Assembly (NCBI RefSeq): GCF_014297445.1
Contig: NZ_JACORU010000017.1
Coordinates: forward strand, 1 to 64,000
Length of the DNA: 64,000 bases
Direction: 5' to 3'
From: Ramlibacter albus
Lineage (GTDB): Bacteria > Pseudomonadota > Gammaproteobacteria > Burkholderiales > Burkholderiaceae_C
In this document: positions 37,862-47,757 of the stretch, one piece after another
How positions within the stretch are numbered: the first letter of the stretch is position 1
Layout of the letters: every line of letters begins with the position of its first letter
Position numbers and translations under genes: made by a program
The notes under the pieces: model-generated
Told to the model about the DNA's origin: nothing
Database searches by the model: none
Seen by the model: only the letters and a program-made list of their open reading frames with translations

Positions 37862-39463
37862 ATGTTCCGCATTGGAAATGAGCCCCCACGCTCCCCCGCT
37901 TCGCGTGGTCCGCTGCCCCCCGAGGGGGCTGGCGCGCCTTGGGGCGGCCCGGCGGCGCGCGCGTGGCAGAAACTGCGTGGCTATGCCGTGGTCGCGGCGC
38001 TCGCGGTGACGTCGACCATCGCCCTGATGCCCGCCAAGCCCGTGGTCGCGCAAAGCGCGCCGCAGCGCGGCGTGCCCGACTTCTCCGAGCTGGCCGACCA
38101 GGTCGGTCCCGCGGTGGTCAACATCCGCACCCTCGAGCGCACCAGCTCGCGCTCCTTCGGCCCCGGCGGCGGGCAGATGGACGAGGAGATGCAGGAGTTC
38201 TTCCGCCGCTTCTTCGGCGTGCCCATGCCCGGCAACCCCGGCAACCCCGGCCAGCCGCGCCGGCCGCAGCGCCCGCAGCAGCCCGAGCAGGAAGAGACGC
38301 CGCGCGGCGTCGGCTCCGGCTTCATCCTCACCAACGACGGCTTCGTCATGACCAACGCCCACGTGGTGGAAGGCGCCGACGAAGTGGTGGTCACGCTCAC
38401 CGACAAGCGCGAGTTCAAGGCCAAGATCGTCGGCGCCGACAAGCGCACCGACGTGGCGGTGGTGAAGATCGATGCGACAGGCCTGCCCGCCGTGCGCGTG
38501 GGCGACGTCGGCAAGCTGAAGGTCGGCGAGTGGGTGATGGCCATCGGCTCGCCCTTCGGCCTGGACAACACGGTCACCGCCGGCATCGTCAGCGCCAAGG
38601 GGCGCGACACGGGCGACTACCTGCCCTTCATCCAGACCGACGTCGCCATCAACCCCGGCAACTCGGGCGGCCCGCTGATCAACCTGCGCGGCGAAGTGAT
38701 CGGCATCAACAGCCAGATCTACTCGCGCTCGGGCGGCTTCATGGGCATCTCGTTCGCCATCCCGATCGACGAGGCCGTGCGCGTGGCCGAGCAGCTGCGC
38801 GCGAGCGGCCGCGTGACGCGCGGGCGCATCGGCGTGCAGATCGACCAGGTGACGAAGGACGTCGCCGAATCCATCGGCCTGGGCGGCCGCGCGCAGGGCG
38901 CGCTGGTGCGCAGCGTCGAGAGCGGCTCGCCGGCCGAGAAGGCGGGCCTCGAGGCAGGCGACATCATCACCAAGTTCAACGGCGCGACGATCGACCGCGC
39001 GACGGACCTGCCGCGTTTCGTCGGCAACACCAAGCCCGGCACGCGAGTGAACGTCACCGTGTTCCGCCGCGGTGCCACGCGCGACCTGCAGATCACCGTC
39101 GCCGAGCTGGAGCCCGAGCGCACCGCGCAGCGCGGCGGCTCGCAGCCGCAGCAGCCCGCGCAGGGCACAGCGCCGGCGCCTGCCGCGAAGTCGCTGGGCC
39201 TCGTGGTGGGCGAGCTGACCGAAGCGCAGAAGCGCGAGAGCAAGACCAAGGGCGGCGTGCGCGTCGACTCCGTCGCCGATGCCGCCGCGCGTGCCGGCAT
39301 CCGCGAGGGCGACGTGATCGTCGCGATCGGCAACACCGAGATCAGCAATGCGCGCGAGTTCGAGGCCGCGGTGGCCAAGGCCGACAAGTCCAAGCCCATT
39401 CCGGTGCTGCTGCGCCGGGGCGAGCTGGCCACGTACCTGCTGATCCGGCCCCCGCGCGGCTGA
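37862..39463 (+). CDS. degP: Do-family periplasmic serine protease DegP (MucD)
   Basis: A 533-residue protease/chaperone for misfolded envelope proteins. The catalytic triad is His167 (TNAHVV), Asp197 (DVAVVKID) and Ser268 (NSGGPL); two PDZ domains follow (about 310-400 and 440-530). ATG 37862 has AAAGG upstream. The N-terminus is odd: residues ~7-32 (PPRSPASRGPLPPEGAG...) are encoded by a genomic repeat, pushing the signal peptide (GYAVVAALAVTSTIALMP) out to about residues 41-60. The enzyme should still be exported, with an unusually long n-region. It closes the sigma-E operon. Confidence 0.93.
   Translation: MFRIGNEPPRSPASRGPLPPEGAGAPWGGPAARAWQKLRGYAVVAALAVTSTIALMPAKPVVAQSAPQRGVPDFSELADQVGPAVVNIRTLERTSSRSFGPGGGQMDEEMQEFFRRFFGVPMPGNPGNPGQPRRPQRPQQPEQEETPRGVGSGFILTNDGFVMTNAHVVEGADEVVVTLTDKREFKAKIVGADKRTDVAVVKIDATGLPAVRVGDVGKLKVGEWVMAIGSPFGLDNTVTAGIVSAKGRDTGDYLPFIQTDVAINPGNSGGPLINLRGEVIGINSQIYSRSGGFMGISFAIPIDEAVRVAEQLRASGRVTRGRIGVQIDQVTKDVAESIGLGGRAQGALVRSVESGSPAEKAGLEAGDIITKFNGATIDRATDLPRFVGNTKPGTRVNVTVFRRGATRDLQITVAELEPERTAQRGGSQPQQPAQGTAPAPAAKSLGLVVGELTEAQKRESKTKGGVRVDSVADAAARAGIREGDVIVAIGNTEISNAREFEAAVAKADKSKPIPVLLRRGELATYLLIRPPRG
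37882..37956 (+). repeat. ~75-bp genomic repeat, copy 1, inside the degP coding region
   Basis: Contains CCCCCACGCTCCCC, the palindrome GCCCCCCGAGGGGGC and CCTTGGGGCGGCCCGGCGG. Copy 2 at 39472-39546 is nearly identical in inverted orientation. Here the repeat is read as codons 7-32 of DegP. I know the same type of element as a common intergenic repeat of Comamonadaceae genomes. Confidence 0.85.
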
Positions 39464-39471
39464 TAGCGTTT

Positions 39472-39546
39472 CGCCGCCGGGCCGCCCCAAGGCGAAACAG
39501 CCCCCTCGGGGGGCAGCGAACCTCGCGCAGCGGGGAGCGTGGGGGC
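39472..39546 (-). repeat. ~75-bp genomic repeat, copy 2, after degP
   Basis: Reverse complement of the copy at 37882-37956, differing mainly by a few substitutions and small indels in two spots. It starts 8 bp after the degP stop. Its 15-bp palindrome could form a hairpin in the mRNA end. Confidence 0.85.
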
Positions 39547-39571
39547 GTATTTCTCCTGCCACAACCCGCCC

Positions 39572-39605
39572 AAAGCCCCAAGCCCGCAGTCGGGTTTGGG
39601 GCTTT
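39572..39605 (+). terminator. Terminator of the rpoE-degP operon
   Basis: A 15-bp stem (39572-39586 with 39591-39605, one G-U pair, AAAGCCCC...GGGGCTTT) with a 4-nt CAGT loop, followed by a moderately T-rich CCGGTTTTC. It is nearly symmetric and might also work on the other strand. Confidence 0.8.
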
Positions 39606-39920
39606 CCGGTTTTCGGGTGGGTCAAAACAGACAGCGCCCGAAAAAAATATTCGGGCCAGATTTGGCGACCAGAGTGTTTGCGACCACTAACTTGAGCGGG
39701 AGCTAACGATAAATTTCGATAGAATCGAGGCCCTGCAGCCGGCCCAACGCGCATATCGGGACGAGCCATCACCACCATGCGGGATGGTTTTGCGCTCTCC
39801 ACCGCCCGTCCACAGATCGCCCACAAGTTGCCCCTGCACTGCTCCCCAAATTGTGTTGAAAACCTGTGTATAAGATCTCAGTTGCGACCCTGCAACGGCC
39901 CGGCAGGGGTGACCCGTCGG

Positions 39921-39949
39921 CTGTACGCCCGGCGCGTTTTGCCTACAAT
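39921..39949 (+). promoter_or_regulatory. Candidate promoter upstream of lepA
   Basis: TACAAT at 39944-39949 fits a -10 box; 17 bp upstream CTGTAC (39921-39926) is a poor -35. Transcription from here would start near 39956. Confidence 0.4.
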
Positions 39950-39955
39950 GAAGTT

Positions 39956-40020
39956 CCAACTATCGCAGTTGCCATAGATTGTTGGTTTAGGGCGCAGCCA
40001 GAAACGGCGCGCCCTTTTTT
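39956..40020 (+). ncRNA. Candidate short RNA or lepA leader attenuator
   Basis: A transcript of about 65 nt would run from the TACAAT promoter to the oligo-T tail of the terminator at 40015-40020. It has a small AACT/AGTT hairpin, an unpaired A/U-rich middle and the terminator stem. No known RNA family is recognised; the call rests on the promoter-terminator pairing. Confidence 0.3.
39989..40020 (+). terminator. Terminator upstream of lepA
   Basis: A 7-bp stem (39989-39995 AGGGCGC with 40009-40015 GCGCCCT), a 13-nt loop and six T's. Only 45 bp separate it from lepA. Confidence 0.7.
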
Positions 40021-40065
40021 CTTTGCGCGCCCCCTTTCGAATCAATCACTTGAGCGTTCCCGTTG

Positions 40066-41874
40066 ATGAATCACATCAGAAACTTTTCGATCATCGCGCA
40101 CATCGACCACGGCAAGTCGACGCTCGCCGATCGCCTGATCCAGCGTTGCGGCGGGCTGTCGGATCGCGAGATGGAAGAGCAGGTGCTCGACTCGATGGAT
40201 CTCGAAAAGGAGCGTGGGATAACCATCAAGGCGCAGACCGCGGCGCTCACGTACAAGGCCCGTGACGGGCAGGTCTACAACCTCAACCTGATCGACACGC
40301 CGGGCCACGTCGACTTCTCGTACGAGGTCTCGCGCTCGCTGTCCGCGTGCGAGGGCGCGCTGCTCGTCGTCGACGCGAGCCAGGGCGTCGAAGCGCAGAC
40401 CGTTGCCAACTGCTACACCGCGCTCGACCTGCACGTCGAGGTGATCCCGGTCCTGAACAAGATGGACCTGCCGCAGGCCGACCCCGAGCGCGCGAAGGAG
40501 GAGGTGGAGGACGTGATCGGCATCGACGCGAGCGATGCGATCCCGATCTCCGCCAAGACCGGCATGGGCATCGACGACGTCCTCGAGGCCATCGTCGCGC
40601 GCATGCCGTCGCCGCGCGGCAACCCCGACGGCCCGCTGCGCGCGATGATCGTCGACAGCTGGTTCGACACGTACGTCGGCGTCGTGATGCTGGTGCGCGT
40701 GGTGGACGGGCGCCTCGCCAAGGGCGACAAGATCCAGCTGATGGCCACCGGCGCCACCTACGAGGCCAACCAGCTCGGCGTGTTCACGCCGGCCAACGTG
40801 CAGCGCGAATCGCTCGAAGCCGGCGAGGTGGGTTTCATCATCGCGGGCATCAAGGAGCTGCAGGCCGCCAAGGTGGGCGACACCGTCACGCGCATCCGCG
40901 CCGGCCAGGCCAACGTGGCGCCGGCCGCCGAGCCGCTGCCCGGCTTCAAGGAGATCCAGCCGCAGGTGTTCGCGGGCCTGTACCCCACCGAGGCCAACCA
41001 GTACGACAGCCTGCGCGACAGCCTGGAGAAGCTCAAGCTGAACGACTCGTCGCTGCGCTACGAGCCCGAGGTGAGCCAGGCGCTGGGCTTCGGCTTCCGC
41101 TGCGGCTTCCTGGGCCTGCTGCACCTGGAGATCGTGCAGGAGCGGCTGGAGCGCGAGTTCGACCAGGACCTGATCACCACCGCGCCGTCGGTGGTCTACC
41201 AGGTGGAGACCAACGACGGCAACGTCACGATGGTCGAGAACCCCGCCAAGATGCCCGACCAGGGCCAGATCCGCGAGATCCGCGAGCCGATCGTCACGGT
41301 GCACCTGTACATGCCGCAGGAGTACGTGGGCCCGGTGATGACCCTGTGCAACCAGAAGCGCGGTGTGCAGGTCAACATGGCCTACCACGGCCGGCAGGTG
41401 ATGCTCACGTACGAGCTGCCGCTGGGCGAGATCGTGCTGGACTTCTTCGACAAGCTCAAATCGGTCAGCCGCGGCTACGCGTCCATGGACTACGAGTTCA
41501 AGGAGTACCGCGCCGCCGACGTGGTGAAGGTGGACATGCTGCTCAACGGCGAGAAGGTGGACGCGCTGTCCATCATCGTGCACCGCTCGCAGGCGCAGTA
41601 CCGGGGGCGCGCCGTGGCCGCCAAGATGCGCGAGATCATCAGCCGCCAGCAGTTCGACGTGGCCATCCAGGCCGCCATCGGCGCCAACATCATCGCGCGC
41701 GAGAACATCAAGGCGCTGCGCAAGAACGTGCTGGCAAAATGCTACGGCGGCGACATCACCCGCAAGCGCAAGCTCCTCGAAAAACAAAAGGCAGGCAAGA
41801 AACGCATGAAGCAGATCGGCTCCGTGGAAGTCCCGCAGGAAGCTTTCCTCGCCATTCTCCAAGTCGAAGAATGA
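40066..41874 (+). CDS. lepA: Translation elongation factor 4 (LepA)
   Basis: A 602-residue GTPase that acts on stalled or initiating ribosomes. G1 is [11 protein letters not shown]3 [12 protein letters not shown]4 NKMDLP; domains II and V and the LepA-specific C-terminal domain ([17 protein letters not shown]) follow. ATG 40066 is used rather than the TTG one codon earlier. It overlaps lepB by 4 nt, the classic lepA-lepB pair. Confidence 0.97.
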   Translation: MNHIRNFSIIAHIDHGKSTLADRLIQRCGGLSDREMEEQVLDSMDLEKERGITIKAQTAALTYKARDGQVYNLNLIDTPGHVDFSYEVSRSLSACEGALLVVDASQGVEAQTVANCYTALDLHVEVIPVLNKMDLPQADPERAKEEVEDVIGIDASDAIPISAKTGMGIDDVLEAIVARMPSPRGNPDGPLRAMIVDSWFDTYVGVVMLVRVVDGRLAKGDKIQLMATGATYEANQLGVFTPANVQRESLEAGEVGFIIAGIKELQAAKVGDTVTRIRAGQANVAPAAEPLPGFKEIQPQVFAGLYPTEANQYDSLRDSLEKLKLNDSSLRYEPEVSQALGFGFRCGFLGLLHLEIVQERLEREFDQDLITTAPSVVYQVETNDGNVTMVENPAKMPDQGQIREIREPIVTVHLYMPQEYVGPVMTLCNQKRGVQVNMAYHGRQVMLTYELPLGEIVLDFFDKLKSVSRGYASMDYEFKEYRAADVVKVDMLLNGEKVDALSIIVHRSQAQYRGRAVAAKMREIISRQQFDVAIQAAIGANIIARENIKALRKNVLAKCYGGDITRKRKLLEKQKAGKKRMKQIGSVEVPQEAFLAILQVEE

Positions 41875-42842
41875 TGCAGGCCATCACCGCCGCGGTGCTC
41901 GCGGCCTTCGTCGGTTACGCCGGCGCGTGGTACTTCGACAAGGTGGAGGGCAACTTCGCCCTGCTGCTGTTCCTGGCGACCGTCGTCACCGGCGTGTACT
42001 GGGTGGCCGAGCGCGTCTACTTCCTCCCGCAGCGCCGCGCGGCGGCCGCCAAGCTGGAGGCGGACGCGGCGACGCGGCGCGCGGAGCTCTCCGCGCGCGG
42101 CATCACGCAGACGGACACCGTCGACATCCGCGAGGCGCAGCAGAAGATCCTGATGCAGCCCTGGTGGCTCGACTGGACCGCGGGCCTGTTCCCCGTGATC
42201 ATCGCCGTCTTCGTGCTGCGCTCGTTCCTCTTCGAGCCGTTCAAGATCCCCAGCGGCTCGATGATCCCCACGCTGCTGGTGGGCGACCTCATCCTCGTCA
42301 ACAAGTTCACCTACGGCCTGCGCCTGCCGGTGATCAACACCAAGCTCACCGACGGCACGCCCCCGGCACGCGGCGACGTGATGGTGTTCCGCTACCCGCC
42401 CAAGCCCAGCCTGGACTACATCAAGCGCGTGGTGGGCGTGCCGGGCGACGAGGTGGCTTACCTGAACAAGCGCCTGACCATCAACGGCAAGCCCGTGTCG
42501 AAGGACCCCAGGCCGGACTACTTCGACGAGGACGCGATGCGTTACTTCAAGCAGTTCGAGGAGGTGCTGGGGGACAAGCGCCACCGCATCCTCAACGACG
42601 ACGACCGCCCGGCCTTCATCGCCGGCATCGAGGACTTCCCGGCCAAGGAAAATTGCCGCTACAGTGTCGAGGGCGTGACGTGCAAGGTCCCTGCCGGCCA
42701 TTACTTCATGATGGGCGACAACCGCGATAATTCGCTGGACTCGCGTTACTGGGGGTTCGTCCCCGACCGCAACATCGTGGGCCGTGCCTTCTTCATCTGG
42801 ATGAATTTCGGCAGCCTCAAGCGGATCGGATCGTTCGAATAA
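41871..42842 (+). CDS. lepB: Signal peptidase I
   Basis: A 323-residue inner-membrane protease that removes Sec signal peptides. Two N-terminal transmembrane segments and a third at [20 protein letters not shown] precede the periplasmic domain. The Ser130 nucleophile is in [13 protein letters not shown] and the Lys185 base in [27 protein letters not shown] is box E. It follows lepA directly. Confidence 0.96.
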   Translation: MMQAITAAVLAAFVGYAGAWYFDKVEGNFALLLFLATVVTGVYWVAERVYFLPQRRAAAAKLEADAATRRAELSARGITQTDTVDIREAQQKILMQPWWLDWTAGLFPVIIAVFVLRSFLFEPFKIPSGSMIPTLLVGDLILVNKFTYGLRLPVINTKLTDGTPPARGDVMVFRYPPKPSLDYIKRVVGVPGDEVAYLNKRLTINGKPVSKDPRPDYFDEDAMRYFKQFEEVLGDKRHRILNDDDRPAFIAGIEDFPAKENCRYSVEGVTCKVPAGHYFMMGDNRDNSLDSRYWGFVPDRNIVGRAFFIWMNFGSLKRIGSFE

Positions 42843-42860
42843 GCATTCCGAGGAGAGAAC

Positions 42861-43208
42861 ATGAATCGGTCGAAGTCTGGGCAGCGCGGCGGCATGATGC
42901 TGGTGCTGATCCTCGTGGGCCTGCTGGCGTACATCGGCGTGCTGGGCGCGCAGGTGTTTCCCACCTACATGGAGTTCCAGTCGATCCAGAAGGCCGTGAA
43001 GAAGGCCGCGGCCGAGGGCAACTCGGTGGCTGAAGTGCGGCTGATCTACGAGAAGGCCACGGCGGTGGAGGACATCAAGTCCGTGCAGCCCAAGGACCTC
43101 GAGGTGGTCAAGCAGGGCGACCGCTGGGTCGCCAAGTTCGCCTACAGCAAGGAAATCCACCTGTTCGGCCCCGCGTACCTCGTGATGAAGTACGCCGGCT
43201 CCAGCTGA
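42861..43208 (+). CDS. DUF4845 membrane protein
   Basis: A 115-residue protein with one transmembrane helix at residues 12-32 ([21 protein letters not shown]) and a small periplasmic domain ([35 protein letters not shown]). DUF4845 genes lie between lepB and rnc in many beta- and gammaproteobacteria. Function unknown; the pseudopilin-like short N-terminus has been noted for the family. GAGGAGA ribosome-binding site. Confidence 0.88.
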   Translation: MNRSKSGQRGGMMLVLILVGLLAYIGVLGAQVFPTYMEFQSIQKAVKKAAAEGNSVAEVRLIYEKATAVEDIKSVQPKDLEVVKQGDRWVAKFAYSKEIHLFGPAYLVMKYAGSS

Positions 43209-43231
43209 CGGCGGAGGCCCGGGAGCCGCAG

Positions 43232-43921
43232 GTGCCCGTCGATGGACCGCACGCCGCCCTGCAGGCCCGCTTGCAGCATCGCTTTGCCGACCCGCGGCTG
43301 CTCGCGCGCGCGCTGACGCACCGCAGCTTCTCGGCCGTCCACAACGAGCGGCTCGAGTTCCTGGGCGACTCCGTCCTCAACCTTGCCGTCGCCGGGCTGC
43401 TCTACCAGCGCCTGCAGGACCTGCCCGAGGGCGACCTCTCCCGCGTTCGCGCCAACCTGGTCAAGCAGGACACGCTGCACAAGCTTGCGGTCGGGCTGGG
43501 CCTGCCGGACGTGATCCAGCTCGGCGAGGGCGAGTCCCGCTCGGGCGGCCAGAAGCGCCCCTCGATCCTCGCGGACGCGCTGGAGGCGGTGATCGGGGCC
43601 GTGTACCTGGACGCCGGCTACCCGGCCGCGGAGGCGCTGGTGCAGCGCCTGTTCAAGGACGTGGAGATCACGCCGCACATGAGCGCGGCCGCCAAGGACC
43701 CCAAGACGGAACTGCAGGAGTGGCTGCAGGGTCGCAAGATGAAGCTGCCCGTCTACCGCGTGGCCGGCACGCTGGGCGCCGCGCACAAGCAGACGTTCGA
43801 CGTGGAGTGCGAGGTGACCGAGCTCGGCGTGGTCGAGCGCGGCATCGGTGCTTCGCGGCGGGCCGGCGAGCAGGCCGCGGCCGCGGCCGTGCTGATGACC
43901 TTGAAGGACAAGATGAAATGA
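43232..43921 (+). CDS. rnc: Ribonuclease III
   Basis: A 229-residue double-strand-specific endonuclease for rRNA processing and mRNA regulation. The signature [16 protein letters not shown] and the second acidic cluster [13 protein letters not shown] hold the metal ligands; a C-terminal dsRNA-binding domain follows ([12 protein letters not shown] ... [11 protein letters not shown]). It begins with GTG, 23 nt after DUF4845, and overlaps era by 4 nt. Confidence 0.96.
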   Translation: MPVDGPHAALQARLQHRFADPRLLARALTHRSFSAVHNERLEFLGDSVLNLAVAGLLYQRLQDLPEGDLSRVRANLVKQDTLHKLAVGLGLPDVIQLGEGESRSGGQKRPSILADALEAVIGAVYLDAGYPAAEALVQRLFKDVEITPHMSAAAKDPKTELQEWLQGRKMKLPVYRVAGTLGAAHKQTFDVECEVTELGVVERGIGASRRAGEQAAAAAVLMTLKDKMK

Positions 43922-44832
43922 CCGACGACGCCACGGGGCCGATGCGCTGCGGGATGGTGGCGATCGTTGGCAAGCCCAATGTCGGCAAGTCCACGCTGCT
44001 CAACGCACTGGTCGGCCAGAAGATCAGCATCACCTCGCGCAAGGCGCAGACGACGCGGCACCGCATCACGGGCATCCGCACCGTGGGCACGTCGCAGTTC
44101 GTCTTCGTGGACACGCCCGGCTTCCAGACCCGCCACAGCTCCGCGCTGAACCGCTCGCTCAACAAGGCCGTGACCGGCGTGCTGGGCGACGTCGACCTCG
44201 TGCTCTTCGTGGTGGAAGCGGGCAACTTCACCCTCGGCGACGCCAAGGTGCTGGCGCTGCTCAAGCCGGGCATCCCGGCGGTGCTCATCGCCAACAAGCT
44301 CGACACGGTGCACCGCCGCGGCGACATCGCGCCGTGGCTGCGCGACATGCAGCAGCGGCACGAGTTCGCCGAGTTCGTGCCGATGTCGGCCAAGAACCCG
44401 AAGGACGTCGAGCGGCTGTTCGCCATCTGCGAGAAGTACCTGCCCGAGCAGCCGTGGTGGTACGGCGAGGACGAGCTGACCGACCGCAGCGAGAAATTCC
44501 TCGCCAGCGAGATCGTGCGCGAGAAGCTGTTCCGGCTGACGGGCGAGGAGCTGCCCTACACGTCGACGGTGGTGATCGAGCAGTTCGAGGAGGAGCCGAG
44601 CCCCAAGCACGGCCGCTTCGTCAAGATCGCCGGCACCATCGTGGTCGAGCGCGACAGCCACAAGGCGATGATCATCGGCGAGAGGGGCGAGCGCCTCAAG
44701 CGCATCGGCACCGAGGCGCGCAACGAGCTGGAGAAGCTGATGGGGGCGAAGGTGTTCCTGCAGCTGTGGGTCAAGGTGCGCAGCGGCTGGGCCGATGACG
44801 AGGCCCGCGTCAAGAGCTTCGGCTACGAATGA
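43918..44832 (+). CDS. era: GTPase Era
   Basis: A 304-residue GTPase that matures the 30S subunit by binding the 3' end of 16S rRNA. G1 [12 protein letters not shown], switch region TRHRITGI, G3 DTPGF, G4 NKLD, and a C-terminal KH domain ([20 protein letters not shown]) are present. The 4-nt overlaps with rnc and recO give the conserved rnc-era-recO unit. Confidence 0.97.
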   Translation: MTDDATGPMRCGMVAIVGKPNVGKSTLLNALVGQKISITSRKAQTTRHRITGIRTVGTSQFVFVDTPGFQTRHSSALNRSLNKAVTGVLGDVDLVLFVVEAGNFTLGDAKVLALLKPGIPAVLIANKLDTVHRRGDIAPWLRDMQQRHEFAEFVPMSAKNPKDVERLFAICEKYLPEQPWWYGEDELTDRSEKFLASEIVREKLFRLTGEELPYTSTVVIEQFEEEPSPKHGRFVKIAGTIVVERDSHKAMIIGERGERLKRIGTEARNELEKLMGAKVFLQLWVKVRSGWADDEARVKSFGYE

Positions 44833-45575
44833 AGCGAGTCGCGGCCCAGCCCGCGTACGTGCTCCACCGTTACGACTGGAGCGAGTCCAGCCTGATCCTC
44901 GAAGTGCTCACGCGCGACTACGGGCGCGTGGCGGTGGTCGCGAAGGGCGCGAAGCGGCCCAGCTCCAACTTCCGGCCGGTGCTGCTGCCGCTGCAGCGGC
45001 TGGAGATCGCGTTCGGCGGCGATTCCGAGATCCGCACCCTCAAGTCGGCCGAATGGGCCGGCGGGCAGGTGATGCCCACCGGCGACGCGCTGATGTCGGG
45101 CTACTACCTCAACGAGTTGCTGCTGCGGCTCCTCGCGCGCGAGGACGCGCACCCGCAGCTGTTCGACGCCTATGCGTCGGCCGTGCAGGTGCTGGCCAGC
45201 GAACACCAGGAGGCGCTGGAGCCGGCGCTGCGGGCGTTCGAGCTGGTCCTGCTGCGCGAGATCGGCCTGCTGCCGTCGCTGGACGCGCAGACGCTCACGA
45301 TGGCGCCGCTGGATGCCGCGGGGCGCTACAGCCTGGTGCCGGAAAGCGGCCTTGTCGCGGCGCGTGACGGCGATGCGCGTGCAAGCCTTGCGGGCGCCCA
45401 ATGGGCCGCCCTGCAGCAGGCGCTGGACGACCCGGCGCCCTTCTCGACCACCCTGCGCGAAGCGGCAACGGCCGCGGCCGAGCTGAAGCCGCAGCTGCGC
45501 GCGCTGCTGCACTACCATTGCGGCGTGGCCACGTTGCGCACGCGGCAACTGATGATGGACCTTCAATCCCTGTGA
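44829..45575 (+). CDS. recO: DNA repair protein RecO
   Basis: A 248-residue recombination mediator that helps load RecA at gaps. The N-terminal OB-fold ([36 protein letters not shown]) and the helical C-terminal part ([15 protein letters not shown]) match RecO. No zinc-finger cysteines are present, as in many proteobacterial versions. Overlaps era and pdxJ by 4 nt each. Confidence 0.94.
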   Translation: MKRVAAQPAYVLHRYDWSESSLILEVLTRDYGRVAVVAKGAKRPSSNFRPVLLPLQRLEIAFGGDSEIRTLKSAEWAGGQVMPTGDALMSGYYLNELLLRLLAREDAHPQLFDAYASAVQVLASEHQEALEPALRAFELVLLREIGLLPSLDAQTLTMAPLDAAGRYSLVPESGLVAARDGDARASLAGAQWAALQQALDDPAPFSTTLREAATAAAELKPQLRALLHYHCGVATLRTRQLMMDLQSL

Positions 45576-46306
45576 GCACAGCCCTCTCCGTCAACGTCAA
45601 CAAGGTCGCGCTGGTGCGCAACACGCGCCACCTCGGCATCCCCAGCGTCGAGCGCGCGGCCACGCTGTGCCTGCAGGCCGGCGCGCACGGCATCACGGTG
45701 CATCCGCGGCCGGACGAGCGCCACATTCGCGCCCAAGACGTCTACGACCTCGCGAAGTTGATGAAGGGCTGGCCGCAAGCCGAGTTCAACATCGAGGGCA
45801 ACCCGTTCCACAACCTGATGGGCTTCATCCGCGACGTGCGGCCGCACCAGTGCACCTTCGTGCCCGACAGCGAAGGGCAGTTCACGAGCGACCACGGGTG
45901 GGACCTCGCAAAGGACGGCGAGCGCGTCAAGCCGCTGATCGACGAGGCGAAGGCGCTGGGCGTGCGCGTGAGCCTGTTCATGGACCCCGTGCCCGAGGCG
46001 ATGGCGCGCGCCAAGGCGCTGGGCGCGGATCGCGTCGAGCTCTACACCGAGCCCTATGCCGCCGCGTGGGGCACGCCGCAGCAGGACGCGGTGCTCGAGC
46101 AGTTCGCCGATGCCGCGCGCGCCGCGCAGGCCGCCGGCCTGGGCGTGAACGCGGGCCACGACCTCAACCGTGACAACCTGTCGGCCTTCGTGCGCACGGT
46201 GCCCGGCGTGCTGGAAGTGTCGATCGGCCACGCCCTCATCGCCGACGCGCTCGAGTTGGGTTACGCGGAGACGGTGCGGCAGTACCTCGCAGCGCTGGCG
46301 GGATGA
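45572..46306 (+). CDS. pdxJ: Pyridoxine 5'-phosphate synthase
   Basis: A 244-residue TIM-barrel enzyme that makes pyridoxine phosphate from 1-deoxyxylulose phosphate and aminoacetone phosphate. [37 protein letters not shown] and [12 protein letters not shown] are family motifs. GTG start overlapping recO; 4-nt overlap with acpS. The recO-pdxJ-acpS order is conserved. Confidence 0.96.
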   Translation: MSTALSVNVNKVALVRNTRHLGIPSVERAATLCLQAGAHGITVHPRPDERHIRAQDVYDLAKLMKGWPQAEFNIEGNPFHNLMGFIRDVRPHQCTFVPDSEGQFTSDHGWDLAKDGERVKPLIDEAKALGVRVSLFMDPVPEAMARAKALGADRVELYTEPYAAAWGTPQQDAVLEQFADAARAAQAAGLGVNAGHDLNRDNLSAFVRTVPGVLEVSIGHALIADALELGYAETVRQYLAALAG

Positions 46307-46698
46307 TCTACGGCATCGGCACCGACATCTGCGACGTGCGGCGCATCCGTGCCTCATTGGAGCGGCACGGCGAACGCTTTGCCGCGAAGATCCTCTCGGA
46401 CGGCGAGCTCGCGACCTGGAAGGCGCGCAGCCGGCGCTGGCCCGAACGGGGCGTGCGCTACGTGGCGACACGCTTTTCCGCGAAGGAGGCGTTCAGCAAG
46501 GCCGTGAAGATGGGCATGCGCATGCCGATGACGTGGCGCTCGTGCGAGATCGCCAAGCTGCCCAGCGGCGAGCCGACCATCGTGCTGCACGGCGCCCTGA
46601 AGGAATGGTTCGACGCGCGGGGCCTCTCGGCCCACGTCAGCGTCACCGACGAAACCGATTACGCCGCGAGCTTCGTGGTGGTGGAAAAGAAACCATGA
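46303..46698 (+). CDS. acpS: Holo-ACP synthase
   Basis: A 131-residue phosphopantetheinyl transferase that activates Acp[13 protein letters not shown] and the Mg-binding [12 protein letters not shown] motif are present. Length and trimer-type fold match AcpS. Tightly coupled to pdxJ and nagZ. Confidence 0.95.
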   Translation: MIYGIGTDICDVRRIRASLERHGERFAAKILSDGELATWKARSRRWPERGVRYVATRFSAKEAFSKAVKMGMRMPMTWRSCEIAKLPSGEPTIVLHGALKEWFDARGLSAHVSVTDETDYAASFVVVEKKP

Positions 46699-47756
46699 CC
46701 CAACACGCACCCCTGGTCATCGACGTGGCCGGCCTCGCCCTCACGCCCGTGGACCGCAAGCGCCTCGCCAACCCGCTCGTGGGCGGCATCATCCTGTTCG
46801 GCCGCAACTGGAAGGACCGCGAGCAGGTCACGAAGCTGTGCGCCGAGATCAAGGCCGTGCGCGGCGACATGCTGATCTGCGTGGACCACGAGGGCGGGCG
46901 CGTGCAGCGCTTCCGCACCGACGGCTTCACCCACCTGCCGCCGATGCGGGCGCTGGGCGAGATGTGGATGGCGGATGCGATGCAGGCCACGAACGCGGCC
47001 AGTGCGTGCGGCTATGTGCTCGCGTCGGAGCTGCGCGCGTGCGGCGTGGACCTGAGCTTCGCGCCGGTGCTGGACCTGGACTACGGTGCCAGCAGCGTGA
47101 TCGGCGACCGCTCGTTCCACCGTGATGCGCGTGTCGCCGCCTTGCTGGCCAAGAGCGTGATGCACGGCATGCTGGCCGCGGGCATGGCCAACTGCGGCAA
47201 GCACTTCCCCGGGCACGGCTTCGTGAAAGCTGATTCGCACGTCGACATCCCGGTCGACAACCGGCCGCTGAAGGACATCCTCGGCGACGACGCGCTGCCG
47301 TACGGCTGGCTGAGCACGACGCTCACCAGCGTGATGCCCGCGCACGTGATCTACACGAAAGTGGACAAGCGGCCTGCGGGTTTCTCGACGAAATGGCTGA
47401 ACGACATCCTGCGCGGGCAGCTGGGCTTCCAGGGCTGCGTGTTCAGCGACGACCTGAGCATGGAAGGCGCGCGCCGAATCGAAGGCAAGGCCGTGAGCTA
47501 TTCGCAGGCGGCCGTGGCGGCGCTCACGGCGGGCTGCGACATGGTGCTGCTTTGCAACGAGTCGGCGCAGTCGGGCGGCAAAGCCATCGACGTGGTGCTC
47601 GACGAGCTGATGGCCGCCAAGGTGGCCGGTGAGTGGCAGGCCAGCGAGGCCAGCGAGAACCGCCGGCTGTCGCTGCTGCCGTCGGCGTATGCGATGACTT
47701 GGGATACCTTGATGGGCGACCCCGTGTACATGCACGCCGTCGGCATGGTGCCCTGA
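46695..47756 (+). CDS. nagZ: Beta-N-acetylhexosaminidase NagZ
   Basis: A 353-residue GH3 enzyme of peptidoglycan recycling that removes GlcNAc from muropeptides in the cytoplasm. [23 protein letters not shown], the catalytic loop [17 protein letters not shown] and the Asp nucleophile in [10 protein letters not shown] are intact. It ends the lepA-to-nagZ series and converges on lysS with a 1-nt gap. Confidence 0.95.
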   Translation: MTQHAPLVIDVAGLALTPVDRKRLANPLVGGIILFGRNWKDREQVTKLCAEIKAVRGDMLICVDHEGGRVQRFRTDGFTHLPPMRALGEMWMADAMQATNAASACGYVLASELRACGVDLSFAPVLDLDYGASSVIGDRSFHRDARVAALLAKSVMHGMLAAGMANCGKHFPGHGFVKADSHVDIPVDNRPLKDILGDDALPYGWLSTTLTSVMPAHVIYTKVDKRPAGFSTKWLNDILRGQLGFQGCVFSDDLSMEGARRIEGKAVSYSQAAVAALTAGCDMVLLCNESAQSGGKAIDVVLDELMAAKVAGEWQASEASENRRLSLLPSAYAMTWDTLMGDPVYMHAVGMVP

Positions 47757-47757
47757 C

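Larger units (their letters stand above)
39606..40065 (+). other. Intergenic region between degP and lepA
   Basis: No convincing protein gene. It contains an A/T-richer stretch (39690-39730), a DnaA-box-like site on the minus strand at 39868-39876 (TTATACACA), weaker CCACA words at 39808-39825, a -10 box at 39944-39949 and a terminator at 39989-40020. A 66-codon frame at 39777-39977 has no family features. Confidence 0.6.

Noticed and set aside
39800-39880. Chromosomal origin of replication
   Set aside because: Only one good DnaA-box match; no cluster of boxes, no DUE and no dnaA, dnaN, rpmH or parAB genes nearby.
39777-39977. 66-codon gene upstream of lepA
   Set aside because: No ribosome-binding site, no family features, and a promoter box lies inside its 3' part.
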